NCBI GenBank assembly: GCA_021186555.1
Contig: JAJKFL010000026.1
Span: 6,589,209-6,653,208 of the forward strand
Length of the DNA: 64,000 nt
Direction of reading: 5' to 3'
From: Reticulitermes speratus
Taxonomy: Eukaryota; Arthropoda; Insecta; Blattodea; Rhinotermitidae
Part shown: piece by piece, positions 44,950-59,300 of the stretch
How the letters are laid out: every line of letters begins with the position of its first letter
Numbering within the stretch: the first letter of the stretch is position 1
Position numbers and translations under genes: made by a program
The notes under the pieces: model-generated
Told to the model about the DNA's origin: nothing
Database searches by the model: none
Seen by the model: the letters and a program-made list of their open reading frames with translations, nothing else

Positions 44950-46170
44950 CTCTATTACGAGCATTTAAAAGATACATGGTTATTGGCGACGATCTGTACA
45001 ACTCAGTGACCATTTGAGGAACTGCGTTTTTTATCGACAGTCACGTGTTGTTACACTAGTAAAGTGCGAATAATTTGTCACTGTACTACCCACCTTAACA
45101 TTCGTCCACTGTAACACAATTAGATGTCAGATTAGGTCACTTTCATTTAATTTACGGGTATATTATGTTTATGTTCAGCTTAGTAAGCATAAAAAATTCT
45201 TATGAGTTTTGTCATATTCTTTGGCATGTGGGTGTGTATTACATAGGCACATAAACATGGTCACTATATTGGAAAGCGGTAAATTTATTTACACTGGAGC
45301 ATTCGTCTTACCTTACTGTAGCTGCTGTGTTCTTTACGTGCGCTTAATCTTGGTGCAATAATCTTCACAAAGAAGTCTATTTTCCGGTAGTGTGACAACT
45401 CTTGTCAAATGCGTTTACCTTAACACGTTATTCTTTTAAACACAACTGTCTATAATAATATGCACCACAGCCACCGCTAATTAAATAACATTTACAGAAA
45501 AAAAAATGCTTTTCGCAGTTACCACTTTCTGCCCACGATTTATCATGACGAGGAAATCCAAAATCCACACTATAACTCACATTTTCAGAAACATAAAATA
45601 ATTGTGCATAATATAAATAAAATATCACAGTAAAATGAGAACCATTTCGATATTTCCAATTCCACGGTCCACTCATTCAGTAGAACTACACATGCATAGG
45701 TTTCCGAATAACCGCACTCAGTTTACACCTATTAAGTTTTCACAAACCGGTAGATTTTTGTTTGCTAGACATATTCTATCATTAAAAATGGAACCCCGCC
45801 ATATATATATATTAACAAATAAATACAGTAACTATAGGGTCAGCCACAGTAGAATATTCTCATGTAAGACACGTCCACTAAATAAAACCGAACTTCAATA
45901 ACAGGTTATACTGGTTATGCTACGTCCAGTAACTGTAATAACACCAAAATGCATCTGCATCTGTACGTGGTCACCGTACTGTAGCGTTGATCGAAAGACA
46001 TTACGAGTGCACAAGCTAGGTCGAGTCCACAATTCACACTGAGTCGCACGCACTCCCTCGTTTTCTAGTGCTAACACAGCCAATGTACAAAACCAGCAAT
46101 ACAGATTGTGAACCTGCAAAGCTAACAACGAATCAACACAACACGAATAACACTACAGTAACATAATATT
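44950..46170. other. No gene recognised
   Basis: AT-rich sequence, nothing assigned. Confidence 0.5.
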
Positions 46171-46179
46171 AAACAGTTG

Positions 46180-46330
46180 CTGAATTTTGAAGCGCGCGGG
46201 AAACTTCTAAAACTACACTACGCCATTTTGCTCGTTGAAGCGCCGTGTTGATGGCGCCACTGTTGTGTGACAACAGAAGAACGTCTTCCGCACAATGACG
46301 TGAGAGCGGGCGACGAGGTTAGAAAAGTTG
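46180..46330. promoter_or_regulatory. Possible CpG-rich promoter or 5' exon
   Basis: A short GC- and CpG-rich island (GAAGCGCGCGGGAAAC, GCGCCGTGTTGATGGCGCCA, TGACGTGAGAGCGGGCGACG) stands in AT-rich DNA and matches no repeat in the window. It could be a housekeeping-type promoter or non-coding exon. No ORF or splice partner supports a gene. Confidence 0.25.
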
Positions 46331-46339
46331 ATGTGTATT

Positions 46340-47160
46340 ATAGCAGTTCTTAAATTGTAGCAGGTGGGTAGTAACTGATACCGGCATTGCATATTTTAAG
46401 GAACCTGAAAACTTCAAGGCATATACAAGAACCTAGCATATGCATGGAAGTTATCAGGAAGATGAAAAACCTGAATTAGGTTATCCAATTCCGAAGTCAT
46501 CATTACGTTCTGGATCCACCCATCCCACGAATGCTTGCTGGTGCAGTAACGTCAGCATTTTCCCTTTGATGTTGGAAATGTGATATCAGAAAGGTCCATG
46601 TGGTACGACACGTTCTTGCTCCACAAATGAAACATCACTATAACCATTACATCTGCTAGAACCATTTCTTACTAGGTGTCCCCGACTTATTAAGGTGTAA
46701 GCACAATTATACTCTTATATCTAAGTGGTTTCTATTTCGTATGTTTTTAGAGGTGAGCATATACAGATCAAGGCAGGGAATGCACATACATACTACACTT
46801 TTCATTTCCTTCAAACACATTAAAGAAAACAGTTGCATGTTAAATTACAAATTCAGTTTTCATTAACTCGAGAACTGTTATCATATAAAATTTAAAGAGG
46901 TGGTAGGACACTTTTTTTTTATTACATAGTGAAGTACCAACTGTCTTTAACACAACAGCAGCATTGTTTACAGGTGCAGTAGAATCCCTATTTAAGATTC
47001 ATCTGGGGAACAAGCTTCTTAGACATCAAACGGAGGAAATCTCAAATGGGGATTATGTCAAAATAAAGGAGAAAATTACTACTGTGGATACAAAAACATT
47101 ATATTCACTATAATTTAAACCTAATGATGATATCTTCAATCTATTAGTATATTTATCATA
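46340..47160. other. 3' flank of SLC7 gene, possible 3' UTR
   Basis: AT-rich DNA downstream of the probable stop. It may contain the 3' UTR; no other feature is seen. Confidence 0.4.
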
Positions 47161-47166
47161 TTTATT
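47161..47166 (-). terminator. AATAAA overlapping the stop codon; a second candidate at 46918-46923
   Basis: The minus strand reads AATAAA across the TAA stop codon of the probable last exon. A more usual site, AATAAA followed by an A run, lies about 240 bases downstream at 46923-46918. In AT-rich DNA either could be chance. Confidence 0.3.
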
Positions 47167-47334
47167 TTATGGGAAATGAGAGAAAAAAACTTGAAAAATA
47201 AATTACATTAGGGTTTCGCTGCACAGGACATTCTGTGAGTCTCATTCTTTGAGTCCCTTCTTCATTCAGCAGATCTGGAAAGAGAATAGCATGTAGGTGT
47301 TGCAAAACATGACTCCATTTAGAACAGTCAGACA
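47162..47334 (-). CDS. SLC7 transporter probable last exon (cytosolic C-terminus)
   Basis: An acceptor TTTACTTTGTAG at 47336-47335 opens an exon whose first two bases complete the split codon (G|TG). It encodes [19 protein letters not shown], then LLNEEGT and a basic/polar tail to TAA at 47164-47162. This tail is poorly conserved in the family; the pattern of a hydrophobic helix then P and acidic residues resembles LAT C-termini (QKMCVVVYPE-like). It is supported by phase and position more than by similarity, so another last exon is possible. Confidence 0.6.
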
Positions 47335-50300
47335 CTACAAAGTAAAATGTATACAAAATGTGTTGCATACATATATACCAGGAATATTAAAAGGAATCAA
47401 GAAGTGATGTCTCCTTTGTTGGTCAGGTATGATGAATGAAGAGCAGCTCTCTTTCCCCAGATGTTCAAGTCTGCTGAAAGTGGCATCATCGATATTGCAG
47501 GAGCAAAAGTATCTCCTAACAACTTCAAAGCTTCAGACTGCTTCACCGAATGAAGGAACGGAAGTTCAAAATTGTAAACACAAAATTTAAACTTCAGCTC
47601 CAAATTGGTTTAGGGACCAAATTTCCATGCCTTACATGTGGGAAAAGTATGAAATCAAGAAACCTTAAATGAAGAAATATCATAAAAAATTAATATGAAA
47701 TGCTGAAAAATCTTACACTGAGGAATAGTAAATTGGTATTACATTGTGTATGTCCTTTGACACAAACAGCATTATCCTCATCATTGTCTTGTATATACAG
47801 TTGTTCATGTATTAATGGCAGCTGATGATTTACTACATAATTGTGTAAGATGTAGAATGACAGGACTTAAGGACAGGTTTACTCTTACTGATGCCGCCCA
47901 CCAAAAACATAATCGCTGCAGAGGAGGTCATTGTCAAGTTGAAATATCTCATCTGTAGAACAGAAACTGTTCACAAAATTAGCAGATTTAGTTTATGACT
48001 TATGGACAATAAGACTGACAATGCTTACAGTTTTGCCAAAATGTTAAAATTGTCAAAACTGCGTAAGAAATAACTTATTTTTTTCATGAACATGATTATG
48101 TTGATAAGATATGAACTTTGCACTGTAAGTCAATGCAATGGTGTCTTTTTGGGTTATCAGCTGTGTCAGTATGGAGAAAATCTCCGATGTTTTTGAGAAT
48201 CTGCAAAACCCACTTACGTGGATGTTGGATCCGTGAATGTATATGTGTATGTATGTATGTATGTATGTATTATACATTCACTCCACACCCATAAGATTTT
48301 AATGCACGATGAAGCCAATTGCAAACTATTCATAGTTGCAGCTCTTCGCCGATTATACATCACGTTTACTCGTGCAACGCTTCATCAACATGGTTCTGTA
48401 AAGAAGTTAATACATTACTGTCTTGGCATAGTCACAAATGCCACAAATTTTTTGTAATTGTTTCCACTGTCACAAACACAGCACTCTACCTGCAGAATTT
48501 TCAGTAATCTCTCTTCCTATCCTCCAAGACACACAAGAACATTTTGGAACAGGCAAGGTTGAAGGAATCTAAAATAAAAAATTATAATAATTATTACCAT
48601 ACAGTCCATCTTTTATAATATACACATATAAGCAGATTAAACTCAGTATGAGAAGAAGTAGTTAATGAAGGTTCCTCAACACTACATACAGATCAAGTTT
48701 ATGTTTGGAAGTGAAACAAGAATTCTGAGAAAGAATGAAGAAGAAGGAAAGCTTCCAGTACCAGTTTCTTAACGCACTAATGGGAACAACTTCAGGTGGC
48801 AGATTACAGCCTGAAGGAACAAAAGCTAACAGACACAGTTGCTAACATAAAGACTGTACCAGTTAAACAGGTGGGCCCAGACAGCGTAGTCGGTATAGCG
48901 ACTCGCTATGAGCTGGACGGTCCGGGGATCGAATCCCGGAGGGGGCAAGATTTTCAGCACCTGTCCAGACTGGCCCTGGGGCCTACCCAGCCTCCTGTAC
49001 AATGGGTACCGGGTCATTCCCTAGGGTAAAGCGGCCGGGGCGTGGCGTTGACCACCCACCCCCATCTAGTGCCGAGGTTAAAGAAAGAGTTGAGCTATAC
49101 CTCTACTCCCCCTCTGGGCCTTCATGGCCTGTTCTAAGGTGAATTTTACCCTTACCTTTACCTTTACCAGTTAAACAGAGACTGAGAGACTGAAAAATGA
49201 CAGAATGTCAAAAAAGATGTGTGTGCTGCTGGGGTGGAAGGGGATTGGGGGAGGGAGCAGAAAGACAGAGAAACTTTATTAATGTACTGGCTGTACTGAA
49301 TGTGCTATTTGACAACTTACCAGAAATCCTGATTAACCACAGAGGCTTGTCCTTCCAGTAAATAAATATGAGGTACACTGGGATGCCAGAAATGATGAGC
49401 ACAAGTCCAATGCCTACCTCCCAGGGGCTGACATAAATCGGAAGTGTAACCAGGAACAAGCAGATAATGAAAAAGATAATGGGGAAGATAATGTTTACCT
49501 GTATGGAAGAGATTGAACATATTTGTGTAAATGTGTTAGGTCTAATGCCACACTGTGCTTCTTTAAATACAAAATGATGTACTCTGAGCTACTGAGGAAG
49601 AGAAATCAGCAAGTCAGAAAACTATGAGATCAAGGTCATTATAACATCAGATTTAAACTAAGTTACTGACTAACCATCCGGAGACACTGGTCATGGCAAG
49701 TGCTTGGAACAGCAACCGCCTGAGTATTGCTGGTGTGATCAATTATAATTTTTTTACTGTTGGCTAAAATTGTAAACTCTCTTAACACTAAATTTCCATC
49801 ATTTTGACCATAAAGAAGGACCTGTTGTTAATTTTTGTTTTATTACCCTGTTATATTCATAAGGGTGACTGACTGACTGAAAAAATAACCAATCACTAAA
49901 ATAATTCCTTGGGATTTGAAATTTAAAACAGAAAAAACAACATGCAACTGAACCCCATCCTGTGCCAGTTACTTTATGAATGAAGTCACATGTTTTTGCC
50001 ACTACTTAATGATGTTTTCAGTTTGGGGTTCGAACGCCGGTGGGGGCAAGAGATTTTCTTTTCTCCACACCCATCCATACTGGCCCTTGGGCCCACTCAG
50101 CCTCCTGTACAATGGGTAGGGGGGCTTTTACACAGCAGTAAAGCAGCCAAGGCATGGTGTTGACCACACACCCCCATCTAGTGCCTAGGTTAGGAATGAG
50201 TACAGCCACCCCCCTCTGTGCCTGTGTGACATGTTATAGGGCGACCTTCACCTTGGATGATGTTTTGGTTTAATATTACCTCATTGTAAACTAGTCTTAG

Positions 50301-53300
50301 AGATGTAGTTTACCTTGATAGGGCGTTCAGCATCGGGCCTCTTGTACCTGAGCCACAGCAGCCCTGATACTGACAGGGTTGTAAACAAAGCCTCCACAAA
50401 ACTGAGGTAGTTGATGAGCACATACACATCCTTGATGATCAGCAGTACTAATGTTATGAAACACTGCAAAATATCATAAGTTTTCTGCTTAGTTTCTTTT
50501 CAAACACATCTGTTTCTTGTATTTAAAATCAAATGCACACCCTATATGCTCATACACTACATCCTCATTGTACAAACAATTATCTTTCACATTACCACAC
50601 CTGAATAATCAGTAACACATGGTTGCAATGTATAATAAATTGATGCTGCATGACAGCATGAGATTCGTAACTGCACAACTTCAGCCATACACTTCTGGCA
50701 GTGGGAGTATAATCACATATCAATGTCGAATAGCACCACCACCTTTTCCTTCTTGTTTTATTGTTTTCTCACCCTTTGGGACTTAATTACTCTTCATGAA
50801 TGAGTTAAAGGGTTGCACAAAAGATTGATAATGGTCGAAGTGCACGGGTCACTGTGGTGCCTGCCCTTCCGTATTCTATTCTATTCTAATTACTCTTCAT
50901 TGTAATAAGTAAATATATACATATCTGCATTTATGTGTACTATACTGTATATTTGCTTTCCTTTACTATTATTTAATACTCATGGAAATGAACCTTGAAA
51001 TCTAATGGGGAATCATTTCCATGGGAATTCCTCAGAATGACATAACATACACATATACTCATTCCTAAATAGTATCCTGTACTATATAAATGTAATACCT
51101 CAGGTCAGGATATCTTAATTTAGTGCCTTTAAATTGATGGGAAATTTATTTTAATTTAACATATTTTCACTTAACAAACAACTTTCATGGAAAGCTCCCC
51201 TTTCATAAAACAATGAGTCAGTGTAAGCGCATATTTATCATACTGTAGTGTCATTACATGTTAGGCATATGAGAACATTTTCAAAGGAAATTATAGCGTG
51301 GATGTGTCATAATGAAAATGCAGTTAAAGGAAATAAATGGAGAGTGATGGGGGTGACAGGTAGGATGCATTTCATGAAGTTTAACTTGTACATTTTACAA
51401 GAATTAAATACCGTATATTCAATTCAAATGACAAAATTAAAAAATACAGAGAAAACTAGATGCATTATTTACAGGGAATGGGTACATGCTGAATTCCTAA
51501 ATAAAGTCCCTCAGTAGGCTACCATCCTGTTGGAAATAACAATACTGTAATACCAAAGAAAAAGTGGTCTGGAGGTGTAATGGACAGGTAAGATCCAAAC
51601 CATGAAGTTGGTAACAATGATGATAATAGTTGTGACATATGAGGTTGCAAGATTTGAGGTTCTCACATCAGTGCTGCTGAAGATTGAAGTTTTCTGGGAT
51701 GTTTTGCTGTGTCAGTTGGTAAATAGCTGCTGACATTTTGAAGGATCATAGTGCCTTGATCTTCGGGGTCAAGCAGTTCAGTTATTGCTCTTCTTGGACT
51801 CTCTGACCAGGAAAGATGAAGTTACTATAATCCTTTGAAACATCATTAACTGTTTACCAATAGACATGGCCTAACATCCCAGAAGATTTTAATCTCCAGA
51901 TACGAGACTCTCACAGTAGTGAGTATTAAGACTGCTCTCTTCTGATGCCGTGTATTGTATGATAACAACTGTCTGTATTTGGTTAATTCACAACGCAAGT
52001 AATAACAAGTTGGCTGTTCTTTGTCTGAACAACTGCACTCTAGTTCTAGATTAATTCTTGCACTGGTATTAAAATGATTTAGTCCCACAATGTTTACATT
52101 TTAAAGTGCTTAGCAAAATTTTGTAACTTACTAGGAAGATTAACGATGGCACAGGTGTGAACCTATCGATGTTGATGAGTGCAATTGCTTTTGGTAAGTG
52201 TCCTTGACGAGCTCCAACAAAGAACAGCCGTGATGATGCAAATATGGCCCCATTTAGGGCTCCAAATGTTGAACAAGCGACAAAGACTGGCATAATCCAG
52301 GACATTACCCCAAGCAATTTATCTCCAAATGTCTGAAAATATTAGCATATAAGTTAATAAGAGACAATGAATTCAAATTATGTACAACTGAGTTCAAACT
52401 GACTAGCTAAGAAGTAAAACCAAAATCCACACTTTCACGTTTCCAAATACTGGTATGTTCAGAAAGACTAACTGCAATACTACAGTTCTATGAAAGAAAA
52501 TCATGTGTAGTGAATTTCTTAAGGAAAATATTCATGGAGGTATGGATTTAATCTCATGACAGTGCAAGGTTTCTAAACTGTATAATGATTTGGGAATTAC
52601 AATGAACTTCATTAATAAAGAAAATTATTTCATTACTTATGTGTTCATAGTGTGAACTTTGATTAATCAAATCAAATATTTATTAGTTGAGTCAAACCGT
52701 ACAGAAGGCGCTGTCTGCTTAACACCAGGTTTTTCGCAGTTTGCAGCCTTTGTGTCTAGTTCTGCAAACAATATTTTTATACATCCTTTACCTCAATCTA
52801 CCGTGTGTATCTCCAATACTATGAAAAGAAATCCATCCAAGCCTTATAAACCAAACACTGTTTCAAATATTAACATAATAAACACTTTCTTTCTTATTTT
52901 TCTATAACTTTTAGCTATTATCTTTGTTATCTTAACTTCTGTTCTATTAACCCTCTTAATAAGAAGTCTCACTTGTTTAGCTCATTATATAATTCAGACT
53001 TTGATTAGACAAATGAAATGTATTTTTTGTGAATATGTGGGAACTTGCAGACTAAAACCCAGGCCATTTGCAAGAATGTTATTGCATCTGTAATTGTCCT
53101 TGGATGTCATTCAGTAATATTATTTACTTTTAAATTGATAGGACCATCTGCTCTTTGAGATTTCAGTTCAAGCCTTCTAGTGACCTTAAAGACTTTTGTA
53201 ACTTGAAAAATGGACAACTACATACATAAGTCCAAAATACAGTATGAAGGATAGGCAGAAAGGCGTTTAAATTTTATATAGATATTAAAAAATCTGTTCT

Positions 53301-56300
53301 TGTATTATTCGATAGTGACAACTGTACATAATGGTAGACATGTTACTCACAACAGCAACAGCATGTGATGCCAACACCTCATCCCTTGTAAGCACAACAA
53401 AGTAGGCAATATTTGTTAGAACATAGATTATTGTTACCAGGGGCATAGAAATCCAAATAGCTTTTGGCAAATTCCTGAAACATTAAAAAGTACAAACTTT
53501 ACTGCAAAGTTGTTCAATTTGAGTCCTCACATCTTCAACTGCTGTCAGAACCAGCTTTCTTAATCAATAGGCTTATAACCTTTTAACCCCAACTTAACTT
53601 TTATTCATTCATTTTACATTCCATGGATCCTTGTAGGTTAAAAGAAACTGACGGATGTGGAATTAGTCTCCATATACATATAATAAACGGTATAAAATAT
53701 ATATGCCCAGAAAGCATGTGTCATATTAAACAATGACAATATTTATCAATAGTAGTGGTAATAAAATAATATACATAAAATAAGTGTGGTAATCACATGT
53801 AAAATATAATAAAAGTTGTCACAGGTATAATAAACCAAGATATTTAATTCTTATTGTAGTTAAAATATTGTTCCAATGAATAAAACGAATTTAAAAGAAG
53901 GAATCTTTTTAAAGCAGATCTAAATTGTTTTGTGTCATGAACCAAGTTTTTTATGCTAGGAGGAAGACTATTAAAAACCTCGATTCCAAAGTACTATGAT
54001 CGTTTTTGGAATGTTGTTAGATTAGATGATGGATAATGGAAATTATTGGTGTATCTTGTGTTGATGCCATGAATCTCAGAGTTAGATTTAAATTGTTCTC
54101 TGTTTTTAGCCATGAATAACAAAAGGGAAAATATATACTGTGATTGGAGGGGAAAAATTTTCAAATTCCTAAACAATTCCCAGCAAGAGTCTCTACCTCT
54201 AGAATTAGTGATAATTCTAATTATCCTAACTCACAAACCAGCTAAGGTACATTAGGCAAGCTAGCTAACTAAAACTCAAGGTACAGGATCTTCCCTTGTC
54301 AATTGATAAATATTCAGACGTTAAGAACGTTCACGCTGATACGGGGCCCACACATAACCCTGTCTTCCCAAAGCCTGTCACTGACCTTATCCTTAGCTAG
54401 TTCAACTACTTCATAACTTGAGAAATATTCAACACCTTTCTTTAAACAAAATACATACACATCTGATTTCTCCATCCATGCTACATATCTGATACTCCAC
54501 TTTCTATTGCTGGTTTGTGCCAGAGACTCGGTCAAATTTAGATGCATTTTTTGAGAGGTCTTCACAACTGTTGGCCTACTGCAGTTTATTACTAACATGA
54601 GATTTGTTACGAACATATTCACAGCCCATTTCAACCATCTACAATTTCAGAATGTACCATGTGATCGCAACAAAGCTTTTGGTTTCCCAGTACAAGAAAA
54701 TCCACCATTAACTCTGTCATGCAGTACTGCACTAGTGTACAACATATTATTATGGATTACTGCATGTCTTTTCCATGTTTCACTTGTCATTTGGGGGGGG
54801 GGTTCAAAACTGTTTAAATGTTCCATGTTTTTAAGTACTTACAACAGCTATGCTACATCATCTTCAGTGTGGAGCGTTCTCATTTACAATAGTAATACTG
54901 CACCTCTAACCCCAAAGGAGTAGAAAAAAATCAAATAATATGTCCATGAATTACAATATATATCAGTGGTTTTTTATATTTTCAAAATGTCAGTGATTAA
55001 TATCTTGTTTGATTGTAACATCATTCTCTCACTCACAGACAGACTGACAGGCACACACACATTTATATATTTATTATTTCATAACTAAAATTACAAATAA
55101 ATAGTATTATCTGCAGTAAACTTACTTGTATGGTTGTTTTAACTCCTCTGTTACAAAGTTTAAGTAGTTCCTGTTAAGGCAAAAGACAGCTTAATAAATA
55201 AAAGAACAATATGAGCAGCAATATATTGCTTATTATAAAACATTATTATGTTAGGTAATATAAATTGTCTAGTAGTAAAGACATTTAATTACACAGTGAT
55301 TGCTGTCTTTCAGATGGAAAAGTGTAAATAGACACTGGCTCTTAGTTGCAATAAGAAATCTTAACACCAGTGAAGTGTAAAACCTATCTTCAAATTTCAG
55401 TGGTGAAATGACTACACCCTGACTGAACCAACAACCTATAGTGCTTTCTCAAGGTAATTTAAAAAATTAATGTTTACAATTTAACTGTAAAGAAAAAAAA
55501 CAAGTTTTGAATTATATGTGAATTAGTTTAATAATTTTGAAATACCTGTTTCCCCTGAAAAAGGAATTTAAGAAGAGCTGAAGTTGTTTGTGTGTAAAAT
55601 TCTGAAACTGTTTCAGTAGGTTTATGACTTTGACAGTTTCTTAACACATTGGCATTGCAAGAAATGAACCTAACCTTTTACTGTAACATATAATAAGAAT
55701 ATGGAAGGGTCACTTTGTTGAATTGGTATGGATTTAAATGGCACAGCAAAGGGCTATGTAAATGAAGCCAGGTGAAGGGTAACAATTTTCTTATGTTTAT
55801 GAGAACCATTAGAAATCCTCTGTCACTTAAGAAATCATTATTCATCTGTCATGATTAATCAGTTAACCCATCACAATAAGGTTCTTCACAAATTTCAATT
55901 TTATTTTTCCATTGATCCTATTTAGTTACAATGAACATGAGGATGTAGAAATTGTCTTAAATCACTATATAAAGATTATGACATACAATATATCCGTATA
56001 TACTCGTCGAAGATAAAATATTATGTATAAAATAACTAGCTGAATTAATTTGTACAATAATAAGATGTGTAAATATGTAATAAACAATAAACAATGAACA
56101 GTACCAGTGACCTTATTTTATACTAAAACCAAGATTTATGAATTATTGTAATTAAAATACTCTTCTAATGAACAGAATGATTGTAGAAGAAGGAATCTCT
56201 TTAACGCAGGTTTGAATAATTCTGTTTCGTTAGATAGACTTTTTATGTTTATGGGGAGATGGTTAAATAACTTTATTCCAACAAAATACACCCCCCTTTG

Positions 56301-59300
56301 AAATACTGTCAATTTGGCTGTAGTAAAATGCAAATTTGTATTATATCTAGTGTTAATGCAATGGATTTCTTGGTTAGTTATGTATAGATCCCTATTTTTC
56401 ACCACAAATAACAATAAAGAAAATATATATTGAGAGTATAAGGGTAAGATTCCCGATTTTTTAAACAGTTGTCTACAATAGTCTCTATATATAGACTTAG
56501 TCATAATTCGAATTAGTATTATTACAGTATTATTTTATTAAATACCACAAAACTTACAATATTTCACTTTAAAAAAAACTGCAAAATGCTCAGTTCTTAC
56601 TTGGGATAATAGTAAGACACATTTTAGATTTATTAAAGTTAAAACATACCTACCAGCCAGAATAGGAGAAGAGACCAGAGTAGAAAGCCAGTGCTATAAA
56701 ACCTGGATCAGGGTTGGTGTTTGCCATGGGGTTTTCAAAATTTTCTGTTTTTCCAGAGGCTAAGACCCACATTCCAGCTACCACAATAATCACCAATGCG
56801 AATATCTTGGTTCCCGTGAATATGTCTTGAACACGGGTGGCCCACTTGACATTGTTACAATTAATTGCTGTTAAGAGACCTGAATATGTATCAAAACACA
56901 AATATATTAGTTCAAAATGTCACAAAAAGAAAAATTACATTCAGAATTTAAATTCTAAAAGCATTAAGGTAGATAATTTACACTTGTGCAGAAAGATTTG
57001 AATAGGTAATAGGTATGAAAACAAAATGTGTGAGAAATTTTCTGCATCTGCCCTCAAGCCAAAGTGCATAAAGGCTTCAAAAGGACAGAATTTTACACCA
57101 AGTACAGTGCTTAACTCACTTATTGTACTCAGCATCATGGACCCTGGATGCAACACTCTGACAGTGAACTTTAATTGGCAAAAACCCTAACCAGGTTATA
57201 TATACATATATATAAATTCCAAAAAATGTGCACAACATTTAAGAAAACTGCAAATGAAGGATCATATGCCATGACAGCAGTGGATATAAATTCTTTGTAG
57301 GTACAAATCCTAGTTATATAGACTTCAGAAACTTTACTTTTGGCGCAAAAATACCTGGACTCAATTCTATTTATTAACTTCATGACTGATGACGCTTCTA
57401 AGACAGGAGCATCTAAAATATGAAGTGTCTGGGCCACTTCACACCAGTCAAGATACTCAATCTGGCCCACAGAAATGTTCTAATATTATTGAACATGGCC
57501 CTTCATTAAATTTTACTTCCTCAAACACCACAAAAGGACTGCATAAATATGCTGTATTAAATTGTTTTTACATGTCAAATAAGCATCAGTACATAATTAT
57601 AACTTTTACAGTTAAACAAACAGCTGGTTAATCTGGATAAATAAATAATGAATAAAGTAATAAAATTAATAAAAATGAAGTAAAGGGTAAAAAATCATTA
57701 CTGGTATTTAAAAAGCATAATACTGACATATCAATTACAGATACATCACAAAATAGTAATGATCTCTAAATGTCTCTAATGTAACAGAAGTTACTAAATT
57801 CATTATTAAAACTGTTATTTTTTCTTTAGAATCAAAGTGTCTTAGCAGGAGCACTGGTTATGAATTAAGGGAAAAAATTACTGTTAGGTTCTGTATGGTT
57901 ACTTGCTACATTACCAAAAGTTTAAGAGAATATGAATGTTTCTGTAGGATGGGACATCCATCCTAAGAGAGCAGAAATTGATGATACAGAGTCTCCTCAC
58001 CCCACACCACTGGACCAAGCCACCCACTACCGTCATTATTGACACTGCCTAGAGGGAAGTGACACCCATTATCCTGTCATCCTAACTTAACTCTCATCAC
58101 AGCTCCGTCACCTCTCTACTCAAATATCAACTGCGAATATGATAGCTACTAGGGACTAATACGTTACTGAGCACTGCTTGGTGTAGGCGAGCTCTTCATC
58201 ATGACACATGAAGAATCGTCTTACTTCAATTGCTTTTTCTTCTTCGTAACATGGTCTGCACCATTAAGACCAATTTCACTGATCCCTCCACCTTGTCTGT
58301 AAGGGTCTCAAGTCTCGCATACCAGTAGGTCTATAAAATAGAACCAATCAGGGAATCTATATGGAGGGGTTCTTGATACATGTTGTTTCCACGAACTTTT
58401 GTCTTATCAATTATATTCTCTTCTCCCAAATAAATGCAAATATCTTCTCACTAAATCCCTCAATGTCACTCCATGTACTGTTCTCATAGATTTCACGTAT
58501 GCTACTTATGAATTTTTCCTATCATGGGGCCCCAATAACCTTGTCTCATGTCCATATTTCCTCACTGATTATATAGTATATTGCATTTCCTTCCTTAAAC
58601 ACTCTCAATGCACCAATTTAATTTAATGCTCTCCTGTACAGTTGTCTGTACATGGTCCTTCATTTCACACATTTACAAGCTGTGTCCCATATATAAATTC
58701 ATATATAAATTCTGAGATTTGCTCTATTATGTCCCCATTTACTATTACTACTAGCCACATGCCTGTCATATGATGGGCTGCCATAATATCCATCTATTAG
58801 AATGCTGCCATTGGTAGTGCAATGTTCCATTACATGCTAATGCCTCAGTGTATACCTCACAGTGAACACATTGTGACTCACTCATAACAAGTACATTATG
58901 TATGTAGGCCATTACAATTATCAAGTTGCCTAGGTGTTGGGTCATGTGTTCACTTATTCTGATTCAATCATCCAATCATCTCTCTAATCATTCATGGTTT
59001 CTTCTTCATTTGCTCTCATCATTAACTTTGAGTGTCTGCCTGTCTGCATTGTCAACATTTCTTTTTGTAGTTTTTCTTTCATTTGATGCAGATTCATTCC
59101 TTATTCATTAAAAATGTGAAGACAGACAACTGTGGCCTACTGTAACATGTCTGAAGGTATAAAATCATTAAAAGCCCCAGGATAGCTGACTTCCAGGCCA
59201 GTATTTATATCTGGACATGTAACTTCCTTATTCTGAAGCTGATGTACTAAGAAGTATGCTGTGAAAGCTTAAAAAGCGTAAGGAAATTCATTTTCGTCTT

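Noticed and set aside
54314..54634. 106-codon minus-strand ORF in an SLC7 intron
   Set aside because: Weakly reminiscent of retroelement-derived sequence (single tyrosine/lysine-rich frame), but no recognisable motif or repeat copy in the window.
57171..57470. 99-codon minus-strand ORF in the longest SLC7 intron
   Set aside because: No SLC7 similarity, and the flanking exons already join in phase without it.
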